A DNA stretch of 64,000 nt from Lycium barbarum (lineage: Eukaryota > Streptophyta > Magnoliopsida > Solanales > Solanaceae): positions 4,603,001 to 4,667,000 of the forward strand of contig NC_083348.1 of NCBI RefSeq assembly GCF_019175385.1. Reading direction: 5' to 3'. Both the position numbers and the translations under genes were made by a program. Shown here piece by piece: positions 24,074-34,650 of the stretch; the first letter of the stretch is position 1, and each line of letters opens with the position of its first letter. The notes beneath the pieces were generated by a model. That model saw only the letters and a list, made by a program, of their open reading frames with translations, did no database searches and was not told where the DNA came from.

Positions 24074-25895
24074 ATGCCTGTCATGAGAAAGGCTACGGCA
24101 GCCCAAAAGGGCAAGACAGTGGCAGAAAAGCGGGCTGAAAGAGCATCGCCAACAGTTGTAGAGGAAAGTGAGTCTCAGAATGCGGCTCAATCTTAGTCCT
24201 CCCATTCAGTGCCTATTTCTTAGGATCATGAGGGAGCCTCAGACCCAGCTCCAGCACCTCCGGCTCCTCCACCGGATGTTTCAGGACAAGATGTAAAAGA
24301 GGTCATTCATTTGCTTACTTAATTGGTTGCTGCCCAGACTCAGCGGCAAAGTACAAGGCAAGGTGATAGGGTTGTTAGTGCAAGGGCCAATGATTTTATT
24401 AGCTTGAACCCTCCGGAATTCTTTGGATCAAAGCCGGATGAGGACCCTCATAATTTTATTAATGGAATGTTGAGAACGCTTCGGTTGATGTATGCTTCGG
24501 ACGCCGAATCGGTTGGAGTTAGCATCCTATAGATTGAGGGATGTCGCAATCCATTGGTACACGGTTTGGATGGATTCACGGGGAGCCAATGCGCCTTCCC
24601 CGGTATGGCAAGAATTTGTAGATGCCTTCCTCCGACATTATTTGCCTCCAGAAGTTCGGCGAGCTAGAGCCGATAAGTTCTTGAATTTGAGGCAAGGAAG
24701 CATGAGTGCTTTAGAGTATAGTCTCCGCTTCAATTCTTTGGCTAGGTATGCTTCGGCCATGGTGGCGGATATGTGTGACCGAGTGCACCGATTTGTGAAA
24801 GGCCTAGGGCCACATTTGATGGATAGGTGCTTGACTGCGTCCCTTCAGGACAATATGGATATTTCACGCATTCAAGCCCATGCTCAAAATTTAGAAGAGA
24901 GCCTACAACAACAAAGAATCAAGCGTGAGCATGATAGAGGGTATAACAAGAGAGATAGATCTTCGGGTCCGATGAGTGAGTATAGAAGCGGGCACAGACA
25001 GTAGTTTTCTAGGCATTCAGGCCATTCTATGACTAGTGCGCCTCCACGATTTTCAGGCCAGAGATTTGATAGATCTACTCATTCTAGATCGAGTAAGATT
25101 TTTTTCGATTCGCAGTTCAGAGGTGATTCAGGTCAGGCGAGGCCACCCGTGCCACGATGTTCCCAGTATGGAAAGTTACATTGGGGTTAATGCCGATTAG
25201 GTTCAGAGGTTTGCTATTCATGTGGTCGGCCATGCCATATTATGCGTGATTGCCCCTCAGTTGGTGGTAGAGGTAGGATCCAGCCTTCAGGGTCAGTAGC
25301 CGGATCTTCATCATTTGTACGTCCTATGGGGCCAGGTTCACATGCGCCGGTCGGCCATGGTAGAGGCAGAGAGAGAGTCCCCAGTTCTAGCGGTCCGCAA
25401 CACCGTATCTATTCTTTGGCTGGACGCCAAGATCTTGAGTCTTCTCCTGATGTTGTCAAAGGTATATTATCGGTATTTTCTCATGATGCATATGCTTTGA
25501 TAGATCCGGGCTCCACATTGTCATCTGTTACTCTGTATATTGTGGGTCGATTTAGAGTCAAACCGAAGTCGATCAAACCTTTTGAGGTGTCTACACCCGT
25601 TGGTGAATCGGTAATAGCTAGCCGAGTATATAGGAACTGCATAGTTATGATTTGTGACCATCATACTATGGTTGACTTACATGAGTTAAAAATGGTGAAT
25701 TTTGATGTTATTATGGGCACGGATTGGTTGGCTTCTTGCTATGCTAATGTTGATTGTAGAATGAAAATGGTTCATTTCCAATTTCCGGGAGAACCAATCT
25801 TAGAATGGAAAGGGAATACTGCGTTACCAAAAGGTAGGTTTATTTCCTATCTAAAAGCAAGGAAACTGATCATAAAGGTTGCATTTATCATCTAG
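24074..25895 (+). pseudogene. gag and protease of gypsy element B, broken
   Basis: Gag forms the virus-like particle and the aspartic protease cuts the polyprotein. The ATG at 24074 was chosen because it heads the frame that carries the gag N-terminus and lies directly after a TATTTCAG acceptor-like sequence. Gag core motifs include FISLNPPEFFG, WQEFVDAFL and LRQGSMSALEY. A CCHC knuckle (CYSCGRPCHIMRDC) lies near 25210-25250. The protease has its active site as LIDPGSTLS near 25500 and MGTDWLA near 25720. Stops occur at 24194, 24221, 24320, 25002 and 25188. Frameshifts lie near 24520 and 25876. Most stops are TAG or TAA where the family has Gln. Confidence 0.9.
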
Positions 25896-28859
25896 TTCGG
25901 GTTCAAGATGTAGAATCTTAACCGCCAATTCTTCAATCAGTTCCCGTAGTGAATGAGTTTCCGGATGTATTCCCGGAAGAGCTTCCAGGCCTCCCTCCCG
26001 AGCGGGAGATTGATTTTGCTATTGATGTGTTGCCAGACACCGAGCCTATATCTATTCCTCCTTATAGAATGGCTCCCGCAGAATTGAAAGAGTTGAAAGA
26101 GCAATTGAAAGACTTGCTTGAGAAAGGCTTTATTAGGCCTAGTTCATCCCTGTGGGGAGCACCCGTATTGTTTGTCCGAAAGAAAGATGGCTCCTTGAGA
26201 ATGCACATTGACTATCGGCAATTGAATAAGATAACGATTAAGAATAAATATCCTCTTCTGAGGATTGATGACTTATTTGACCAATAACAAGGTGCCAAAT
26301 GGTTTTCAAAGATATATTTGAGGTCCGGGTATCATCAAGTGAGAGTTAGGGAGAAATATATCCCTAAGACAGCCTTCAGAACAAGATATGACCATTTTGA
26401 GTTCCGCGTAATGTCATTTGGACTAACTAATGCACCGACAATATTTATGGATTTGATGAACAACGTATTCAGGCCCTTCCTAGATTTATTTGTGATTGTA
26501 TTCATCGATGATATCTTGGTATATTCTAGATCCGCGGCAGAACATGCGGTTCATTTGCGTACCGTCCTTAGAGTGCTTCAAACTCAAGAGCTATTCGAAA
26601 AAATTTCTAAGTGTGAGTTCTGGTTGAACTCAGTGACATTTTTAGGGCACATTGTTTCAGCCGATGGATTCTGGTAGATAGCCAAAATATTGAGGCTATG
26701 AAGACTTGGCCAAGGCCCACAACTCCTACGGAGGTTCGTAGCTTCTTGGGCTTAGCCGGATATTACAGGAGATTTGTTGAAGGTTTTTCTTCTATTTCTG
26801 CACCACTCACAAAGCTGACCCAGAAATCAGCAAAGTTTCAATGGATAGATGCTTGTAAACGTAGTTTCCAAGAGTAAAAGATAGATTGACTTCTGCCCCA
26901 GCCCTGACACTTCCAGAGGGATTGGAAGGTTATGTTGTTTATTGCGATGCTTCAGGCATTGGGCTAGGCTGTGTGTTGATGCAACATGGTAAGGTGATTG
27001 CGTATGCTTCAAGGCAATTAAGAAAACATAAGAAAAATTATCCAACCCATAACCTTGAATTGGCTGCAGTGATTCATGCATTAAAAATGTGGAGACATTA
27101 CTTGTATGGTGTTCATGTGGATATTTACACAGATCATAAGAGCCTTCAGTATATCTTCAAGCAAAAAGAGTTGAATTTACGGCAACGACGATGGTTGGAA
27201 TTGCTAAAAGATTATGATGTTGATATCTTATATCACCCCGAAAAGGAAAGTGTTGTGGCTGACAGTTTTAGCCATAGATCTATGGGAAGTTTGTGTGACG
27301 TACGACCAGAGAAAAGAGAAATGGCTCGTGAGCTCCAGCAGTTAGCTAGCGTAGGAGTTCGAGTAGTGGACTCAGGTAGCAAGGGAACTACCATTCAGAA
27401 TTCAGCAGTCTCGTCGCTAGTAATGGAAGTGAAAGAGCGACAATACGAAGATCCCATGCTAATGCATTACAGAGATACACTCCCTCAGAAGGAGAAGTCA
27501 TCATTTGAGATCTCAGGAGATGGAGTTCTTTGATGCCAAGGCAGATTATGTGTTCCTGATGTGGCAGGTTTACGCCACCAAATATTGAGAGAAGCTCATT
27601 GTTCGCGTTATTCTGTCCACCCCGGAGCAACAAAAATGTACCATGATCTTAAATCTATATATTGGTGGAATGGGATGAAGAAATATATAGCTACATTCGT
27701 AGCTCAATGTCCCAACTGTCAACAAGTGAAAATCGAGCACCAAAATCCAGGCGGATTGTTGCAAGCTATAGAAATTCCAACTTGGAAGTGGGAAGTAGTT
27801 AACATGGACTTCATTACGGGCTTGCCCCGTTCTCGACGTAAGTGTGACTCTATATGGGTAATTGTGGATAGACTCACGAAGTCAGCTCATTTCTTACCAG
27901 TCGGAACTACATATGTGGCAGAAGATTATGCAAAGCTTTATGTTAAAGAGATAGTGCGACTCCATGGTGTTCCAGTATCTATTATCTCAGATAGAGGAAC
28001 TCAGTTTACAGCTAATTTTTGAAAGTCTTTCCAAGAGGGTTTGGGGACTCGAGTGAGCCTTAGCACGACATTTCATTCGCAGACTGATGGACAAGCTAAA
28101 CGTACCATTCAGACTCTTGAGGATATGTTACGAGCATGTATGATAGATTTTGGAGGTAATTGGGATGATCACTTACCACTCATTGAATTTGGTTATAACA
28201 ATAGTTATCATTCTAGCATCCAAATGGCACCGTATGAGGCTTTATATGGGCGAAAGTGTAGATCCCCAATTGGATGGTTCGAGGTAGGAGAGACTAAATT
28301 GATAGGGCCAGACTTGGTCCAGCAAGCCATAGAGAAAGTTAAGCTCATACAAGATCGGTTATTAGCAACCCAAAGGCATGAAAAGTCCTATGCGGATAAT
28401 CGTCGAAGGGACTTAGAGTTCCAAGTGAAAGATTGGGTATTCTTAAAAGTGTTACCAATGAAGGGTGTAATGAGATTTGGCAAAAAGAGGAAGCTTAGTC
28501 CCCGGTACATTGGGCCTTATGAGATTGTGCGCAAAGTAGGCAAAGTGGCTTATGAATTTGATCTACCTCCTGATTTGGAGTCAGTTCACCAAGTTTTCCA
28601 TGTCTCGATGCTTCGTAAATGTGTTGGAGATCCTACTAGGATCGTGCCAGTAAATGATGTTCAGGTGACAGAAAAGTTGACTTATGAAGAGGTACCCATT
28701 GCCATATTAGATAGGCAAGTACGGAGGCTTAGAAACAAAGAAGTGGTCTCAGTTAAGGTTTTATGGAGAAACAATAACCGAGAAGAAATGACATGCGAAG
28801 CGGAAGAAAATATGAAATCCAAGCACCCGCACTTATTTCATCCCCCGGGAGAAATCTAA
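25896..28859 (+). pseudogene. pol of gypsy element B (RT-RNase H-integrase-chromodomain), broken
   Basis: RT starts near 25949 ([16 protein letters not shown]), with [17 protein letters not shown] and the catalytic FIDDILVYS near 26500. RNase H keeps all three acidic blocks (YCDAS, LELAA, TDHKSL; 26940-27140). Integrase has a C-x2-C (CPNC) near 27710 and catalytic aspartates in NMDFITGL and ISDRGTQF. The third acidic residue, normally Glu in the TDGQ..RTIQ block, is Lys (AAA, 28098-28100). A chromodomain-like end (ILDRQVRRLRNKEV, VKVLWRN) precedes the stop at 28857. Stops at 25919, 26285, 27531 and 28020 and frameshifts near 26663 and 26875 inactivate it. Confidence 0.93.
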
Positions 28860-29065
28860 GATGAGACATCAAGATCATAATGTATGTTTTCCTTTTATGC
28901 ATTTGGGTCGTGTGTGGCCAAACTTTATTGCTATTATGTTATGGCCCTGTGAGGCATTGTTATTATGGGTTGTTGTGATAGGATGGTAGTGCCATATTAC
29001 AGGGAAACTCTGGTAAAATTTTTGTAGAATCTCCGAGGACTTAACATTCGAGGACGAATGTTCTT

Positions 29066-29078
29066 AAGAGGGGAAGAA
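29066..29078 (+). promoter_or_regulatory. Polypurine tract of gypsy element B
   Basis: AAGAGGGGAAGAA lies directly against the 3' LTR start, where plus-strand DNA synthesis is primed. Confidence 0.88.
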
Positions 29079-31557
29079 TGTTACACCTCGGAAAATTTTC
29101 CGTTGATGCACAGTGAATAGACTAAAAAAGAGCACAAATTATACGGTATTTCAATAAGTAAGGAATGACATTTGATGAGCCTAATTAATATTTCAAAGAC
29201 ATTCGAGGTAAGAGAAGAAAGTTTGCCAAGAGAAGGCAAGGCATACGATAGGTATCAAAAAGGAATTACGAGTAACAAGTTAACGACGACTTAATGATGT
29301 TTTGGAGAAGAGTTATAACGTCCCTTAAATTGTTAATGAGGTGATAAACAAGTGTCAAGAAGGTTCCATAAAGATTGGAGATCAAACGAGTCGACGAGAA
29401 TGAGTTCGGAAGAACTGGGCATTATACGGACCAACATACTGGCCGTATAATATACTGGCCGTATGTTTGGCCGTATAATCAGCCCAGATGGCCAGCCTCT
29501 CTGGACCAAATCTACCTCCAGACATACGATTAGTATAATTTATACGGACCGTGTGTTGGTCCGTAGAAATGGGTCGGGATAGATTTGGGTATTATTAATA
29601 AGGGTCCATGTTTATTTCATTTCATTTCCCTTCACTCCCCTTCTCTCTAGAACATCTCTCTGCACTTCTCCCATAAGAATTCAAGGGATATTAGTGAACA
29701 ACTACATCAAACTAAGTGAATCAAGTGTAAGAAACCCATTAAAGTTCATCCAAGACAAGGAATCCAAGTGAAGGTGAAACTAGGGTTTTGCTCAAGTGAG
29801 GTGTTTCCACCCAAGGTTCATTCCTACATCATCTAAGGTAAGTTTTATGGTATTTCCATGTTGTTTAAGGTATTTGAAAGTTGAAACACTTGGATTGTAG
29901 AAGGGTATAGAAAATGGGTCATGAATGTGGGAATAGTATCATTTTTTAGTAATAGCTTGGATTGAGTCATGATTCTTGATGTGTTGTGATTATGGTTATG
30001 TTATAAATGTTGTTAAGAACATGGGATAGACATTGTATATGAATGAATGTAATCGTGTGCTATAACCATGGATATGGATGATTGGAAGTGAATTGAAAAG
30101 TAAGAATAATGTATGTGAATAAAGAGTATGGTTATAATATTGTGAATGTTATTATTGATGTTTGGGAGTTGATATATGATATGGAGGAAGTCATATAAAT
30201 AAATTACATGCTGTCCAATTTTCTCTAGGTTTAGTGGTGTATGCTAAGCTATCGATTTTCTAATGATAGTATAACTCTAATGAAGGTAGAAACGTGAGCA
30301 TTAAAGGAGAACGTGCAAGTGATAGAATAGTTGAACGGAAAGGTATGTAAGGCTAACCCTTCTTTCATAAGGCATGGTTCTTTGGACAAATATATAATCT
30401 TCTATGAGACTATGATGTCCTCCAAATGATGCTATCTTCAAAAGCTACTAAGCTTACGATTCTCGATATGTTACGATTGTACTAAATTCCTCCTATAACG
30501 AGTAATCCTCTAGAGATAGATGTAATGAACGACGATAGTAATGACGCTAAAGATGCTTATGGACTTTTTTGTATATGTACCTATGTATGGCTATTTTGAA
30601 ACCCCGAGCTTATATGGCCGGGTAGAATAATATATATATATATATATATTGCGCGCGCACCACTGCAGGTGGGTACGAACAACCCTGAGCCTTGGTAGGG
30701 CCAGGTATGTATGACCCTGAGCCTTAGTAAGGCCAGGAATGTATGGCCCTGAGCCCTGGTAAGGCCAGGTATGTGAAACACCGAACCTTCATGGTCGGGT
30801 ATGCTATGTAAATGATATGTATATGAATATGAATATGTATATGAATACGAAATTGGATACGAAATGTAACTGAGTATGGATATGAATACAATACGGATAT
30901 GGATGTATGTACACAATCACGCATTAGAAATGGAAAGTCCCTATGAAAAGCAAGTAAATGTTTGCGACGATGATACAACTATCTCCCATCCTATGCTATA
31001 TCTTATGTTGTCTATTATGCTTTTATAATGATGTCGAACATGCTTTACATACTCAGTACATTCTTCGTACCGACGTCCTTTTGTTTGTGGATGCTGCGTC
31101 ATGCCCCCAGGTGGCCAGGGAGACAGACTTGATCCATAGCTTTATTACTCAGGGACTACATAGCGGAGCTCCATTTCATTCGGAGTTACAGCTTTTGGTA
31201 CTTATTCGTTTGTGTACATATTTATGGGCATAGCGGGGTCCTGTCCCGCCTATATGAGATGACATACTCTCCTTAGAGGCTCGTAGACATGTGTATATGG
31301 CTAGATGTGTTTGTCCTTGTCGGCCTATATTTTGGATGTCATTCTGTTAGCCTCATCTGCTTAGTTACATCTATACGGGCATTGTTATTGATGATGATAT
31401 TTATGTATTGTTGCCCAATGGAATTAGTATGAATAATGGATGGAAAGTATGATTTAGCTATGTGGCTCACCTAGATGTAAATGTGAAAGTATGATAAGTG
31501 GTGCCCAGGTGGGTTAGCACCAGGTGCCTGTTGCGGCCCTCCGGTTGGGTCGTGACA
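29079..31557 (+). mobile_element. 3' LTR of gypsy element B
   Basis: 2479 bp, TGTTACACCT...GTCGTGACA. It repeats the promoter array (29420-29565), 5' splice site (29838), 32-bp repeats and hairpin of the 5' LTR. It holds the empty CACTA site at 30403-30405. A TA microsatellite near 30628-30650 is longer than in the 5' copy. Confidence 0.93.
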
Positions 31558-33174
31558 ACGAAGCATAATCAAGCAATACAATATGAGATATGAATGCAAT
31601 GCAATGCAACGCCCGTACTCTTGTACTGTCAAAGCGGAATAACTCCACGCCTCGGCAGCACAACCCATGGGGGACGCACGAAGTCCAAGCACCGTCACTC
31701 CGCCTACAGCTCAGAGGACTCAATTATCAGTCAGTATCAGTGTTCCAAATCAGCCCCTCCGCACGCATCTCAGAGGTGACATTATCATGTTCCATAATCA
31801 TCCATGTTCCTTCTCATTTCCATCAATAGTGTCGGTCACACAACATAATAAGATGATATAAAATGAAAATGGAACGATGCAAGTACAAACAATGAATTAT
31901 GTCAAGTTCAAGTTGTGCCACACACAGCGCACTAATTTCATCAACAAGTGATCCACACAGTAATCATGATGAATCTCCAATTTCCATAACAATAAGAGTC
32001 AACTATCCCAAACTGGATATATTAATAACGAGGCATACACTAAGTACCAATATCTATGTCAACTTGGTGACGAGCCAACAAGTAAATCAACACAACGTGG
32101 TAGCATGCCCCACAATCAATCAACGGTTGATCCACACAGTAATCATCATTAATCTCCAAATTCCCATGACAATAAGAGCTAAATATCTCAAGTTTACTAG
32201 GCTGATAAGTAGGCGTACACTAAGTACCCGAATCAATATCAAGTAATTTCATCCCTCCGATTGACTCCCAATTCACAACAATCCACCAATTTATACACAA
32301 CGTGTCAAACAAGATCCTATGGAGTCTACAGGCCATAAGCCCGAACAAACAAGTCACAAGCAATACCAAACCCTAAGGCAACGTCCAACCCAACTTCATA
32401 CCCGAAGGTTTACATGAAATATATGACGATATCATCTAATTATATGCTTCGCTAGTCGAATTCTCACCACAGTGGTAAACCATAACCTACCTGCCAGGCC
32501 GAGCAACAATTTTAAGTCAAACTTGCACTTTTCCTTTATGTCAAGCCTCAAGATAATCAGAGTCTACCATAGTCTAATGTGGAATTAGAAACAAGAAGAA
32601 GGAATTTAATAAACTTAATTCTTAATAAATCCCCAAATTCCAACCCATAAGCTAGAATCATAACTAATAACGTAAAAATAATGATCTAAGGGTCTCATCA
32701 TGGAATTAGTGTTCTAGATGTTCAATTCCCATCAATAATCAACTAATTTAGCTAACAATTACTCAAAATCCAGATTGTACAGAAAACCCCAAAATTTGGG
32801 TATAAACCTAGCCTTTGATTCACAAATTAAGCTTTAGAAATGGAAGATTCAATTTACCCTAGTCATTAGTCATCAATTCCATGCTAACCCATGCTAGATT
32901 GATTAACAAAATAAGGCTTTATACTCACAAGTTCATTAGAGGTAGATAACCCAAAACCCACTTATCTCTCATAACTTTAGGAAGATCCTAGCATAAATTA
33001 ATGATAACTAGGTTAGATAATGAATCAAGATTAGGAAGAGATGATAGATGAGTTTACCTCTAAGAGTTTGCCCCGAGAAACCTCTAGAAAAAGTCCCAAG
33101 ATGAACCACTTTCAGAATAATAAATGAATGAAAGGACTTGGGATTTTATATCATTAAATACCCCAGTCACTGCC

Positions 33175-33325
33175 CGTCCACCGCTTTTGCGGTCACTCAG
33201 AACGCTTTGGCGGCAGCGCTTCGGCGGTCCCTCACTAAATGCCTAGACCGCTACAACGGTCCATCTACTGCTTCTGTGGTACTGCTTTAGCGGTGCTGGT
33301 GCCGCCGAGGCGGGCACCGGTAGGT
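33175..33325 (-). repeat. Palindromic word array, LTR C
   Basis: Repeats of ACCGC / GCGGT and related CCGCT, GGCGG words lie just upstream (minus sense) of the TATAAAA-like box at 33152-33144. This is locally GC-rich in an AT-rich LTR. Confidence 0.7.
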
Positions 33326-33818
33326 ACACCAGAAAATCCCCCAACCTTCATAGACTCCACCTAAATCCTGACTAATGCTCGGAAATATCTGCTCACATAC
33401 GATATATGATACCTCCCATAAAAATACGCTACGAAGGCACTCGTGGTCTCGAAATTTCCATCGGGGGCCCCGTTGACCGAGTCAACCCCCGAAACCTCAA
33501 AACTAGATTTCCAACCCAAGCCTCAAAATGCACCCAAGTGCCTCGAGAACCAAACCAACCACGCACACAAGTTTTAAATGACCACTCGGACCTTTTCGAA
33601 TAGACGAATCTTTGATCAAGGTTCGTTTACCCAAAAGTCAACTTTGGGTTAAACCTTTTCGCTTTTAAGACAAATCTTATCAAAACTCACTCAATTCGAG
33701 TCCAGTGACCTCAGGAAGCGTGCCCACAGTCCCACGGGTCAATTATGAGCTAACAGAGCTCGAGAAAGGGTTAAAAGGGTCAAAATGTAATGACGACCAA
33801 CCGGGTCGTTACAATTTG

Positions 33819-34332
33819 AGATTACGACATGCACATGAGATAGAAATTCTATCAAGAATTGTTGATAGAGGTATGAATAATTTAGGGAAAAGGCATAATA
33901 CCTCTCAACTGTACCTGAAGTTCCTGCTACACACTTTATTTTTTTTAGGGTCATATTACCCCCTAAACTCTTTTTTTCCTGTATTTCTTTGCACCTTATG
34001 TGCTGACATGGACCCAAATCCCAATTATATTAGATGAGGTGTATACACTCGTCTGCCACATCATTTAATCACTTCAACTAATTTTTTCTCGATTCTTCTT
34101 CATTCTTTTTTCTCTCCTTTGTCTAGTAGCAAAGATGTCGGTGATTTTGTTTATTGGATAGCGGTTATAGAGTTTTTAGGTGTTGAGTGATGGCTGAGTT
34201 TTTGTGATTAGATGGGGTCTGATGGTGTTTTAGGTGAAACTGGGGTGGTTTGATGAGCGGAACAGGAATGCTAGGGGCGGTGGTTTATGAATCTACTGTA
34301 GAGGGTGAGATTCGAAAATTCGAATCCACCAT
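33819..34332. other. Unassigned stretch between solo LTR C and copia LTR
   Basis: No gene supported. The part near 33889-34080 (GGGAAAAGGCATAATACC, then ACCCCCTAAACTC-type text and TGCCACATCAT) resembles the terminal region of a solanaceous DNA transposon, but no inverted partner was found. Confidence 0.3.
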
Positions 34333-34615
34333 TGTTGAACCTTGAAAAAGCTTGAAAAACAAAAAAGGCAAGAAGAATGGGAGAATTCTTTCTACTTTGT
34401 ATTCATCATAATGACCTCCTTATATACAAGTAAGGAGGTCCTTATCCTAGTCTAATAAGGCAACCCAATTCGAATAGAACTACAAATCCTATATTACCAT
34501 AATTACAAACTTACCATAAACAGACCAAGCCTATTACAATTAGACTAGAATAGGATTCCCACCAATGTGACCGGACAAACTTGCCAAACTGGTCTGGTCA
34601 CATTCGGTCTCAATA
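34333..34615 (-). mobile_element. 3' LTR of copia element
   Basis: On minus it begins TATTGAGACC (TGTTGAG with one change) and ends GGTTCAACA, 283 bp. A TATATAAG box on minus lies near 34431. It is preceded (minus sense) by a purine-rich tract and the end of RNase H, so its place at the 3' end of the element is clear. Confidence 0.82.
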
Positions 34616-34628
34616 CCCTCCTCAAGTT
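34616..34628 (-). promoter_or_regulatory. Polypurine tract of copia element
   Basis: AACTTGAGGAGGG on minus, directly before the 3' LTR, as in most plant copia elements. Confidence 0.75.
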
Positions 34629-34650
34629 GGAGCATGAGGGTTCTGAATGC

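Larger units (their letters stand above)
17693..31557 (+). mobile_element. Complete Ty3/gypsy chromovirus-type element B (Tekay/Del-like)
   Basis: The order is 5' LTR, PBS, gag, protease, RT, RNase H, integrase, chromodomain, PPT, 3' LTR. Both LTRs begin TGTTACACCT and end GGTCGTGACA or GGCCGTGACA. Flanks are ATGAA (17688-17692) and ACGAA (31558-31562), a 5-bp duplication with one transition. Integrase followed by a chromodomain places it among chromoviruses; the Tekay/Del assignment comes from gag and pol motif similarity. The 5' LTR carries a CACTA insertion and the 3' LTR does not. Nine premature stops and about four frameshifts make it non-autonomous. It sits inside solo LTR C. Confidence 0.93.
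16979..33813 (-). mobile_element. Solo LTR C (oldest layer), split by a complete gypsy element
   Basis: The plus strand starts TGTCACGACCC and ends GGGTCGTTACA. The 5-bp ATTTG is duplicated perfectly at 16974-16978 and 33814-33818. Its own sequence is 16979-17692 plus about 31563-33813, roughly 2.97 kb after removal of the nested 13.9-kb element. On minus a TATAAAA-like box lies at 33152-33144, with a GAG|GTAAAC 5' splice-like site at 33057 and an array of ACCGC/GCGGT words upstream of the box. There is no internal domain, hence a solo LTR. It must predate the nested gypsy element and the CACTA element inside that one. Confidence 0.9.
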
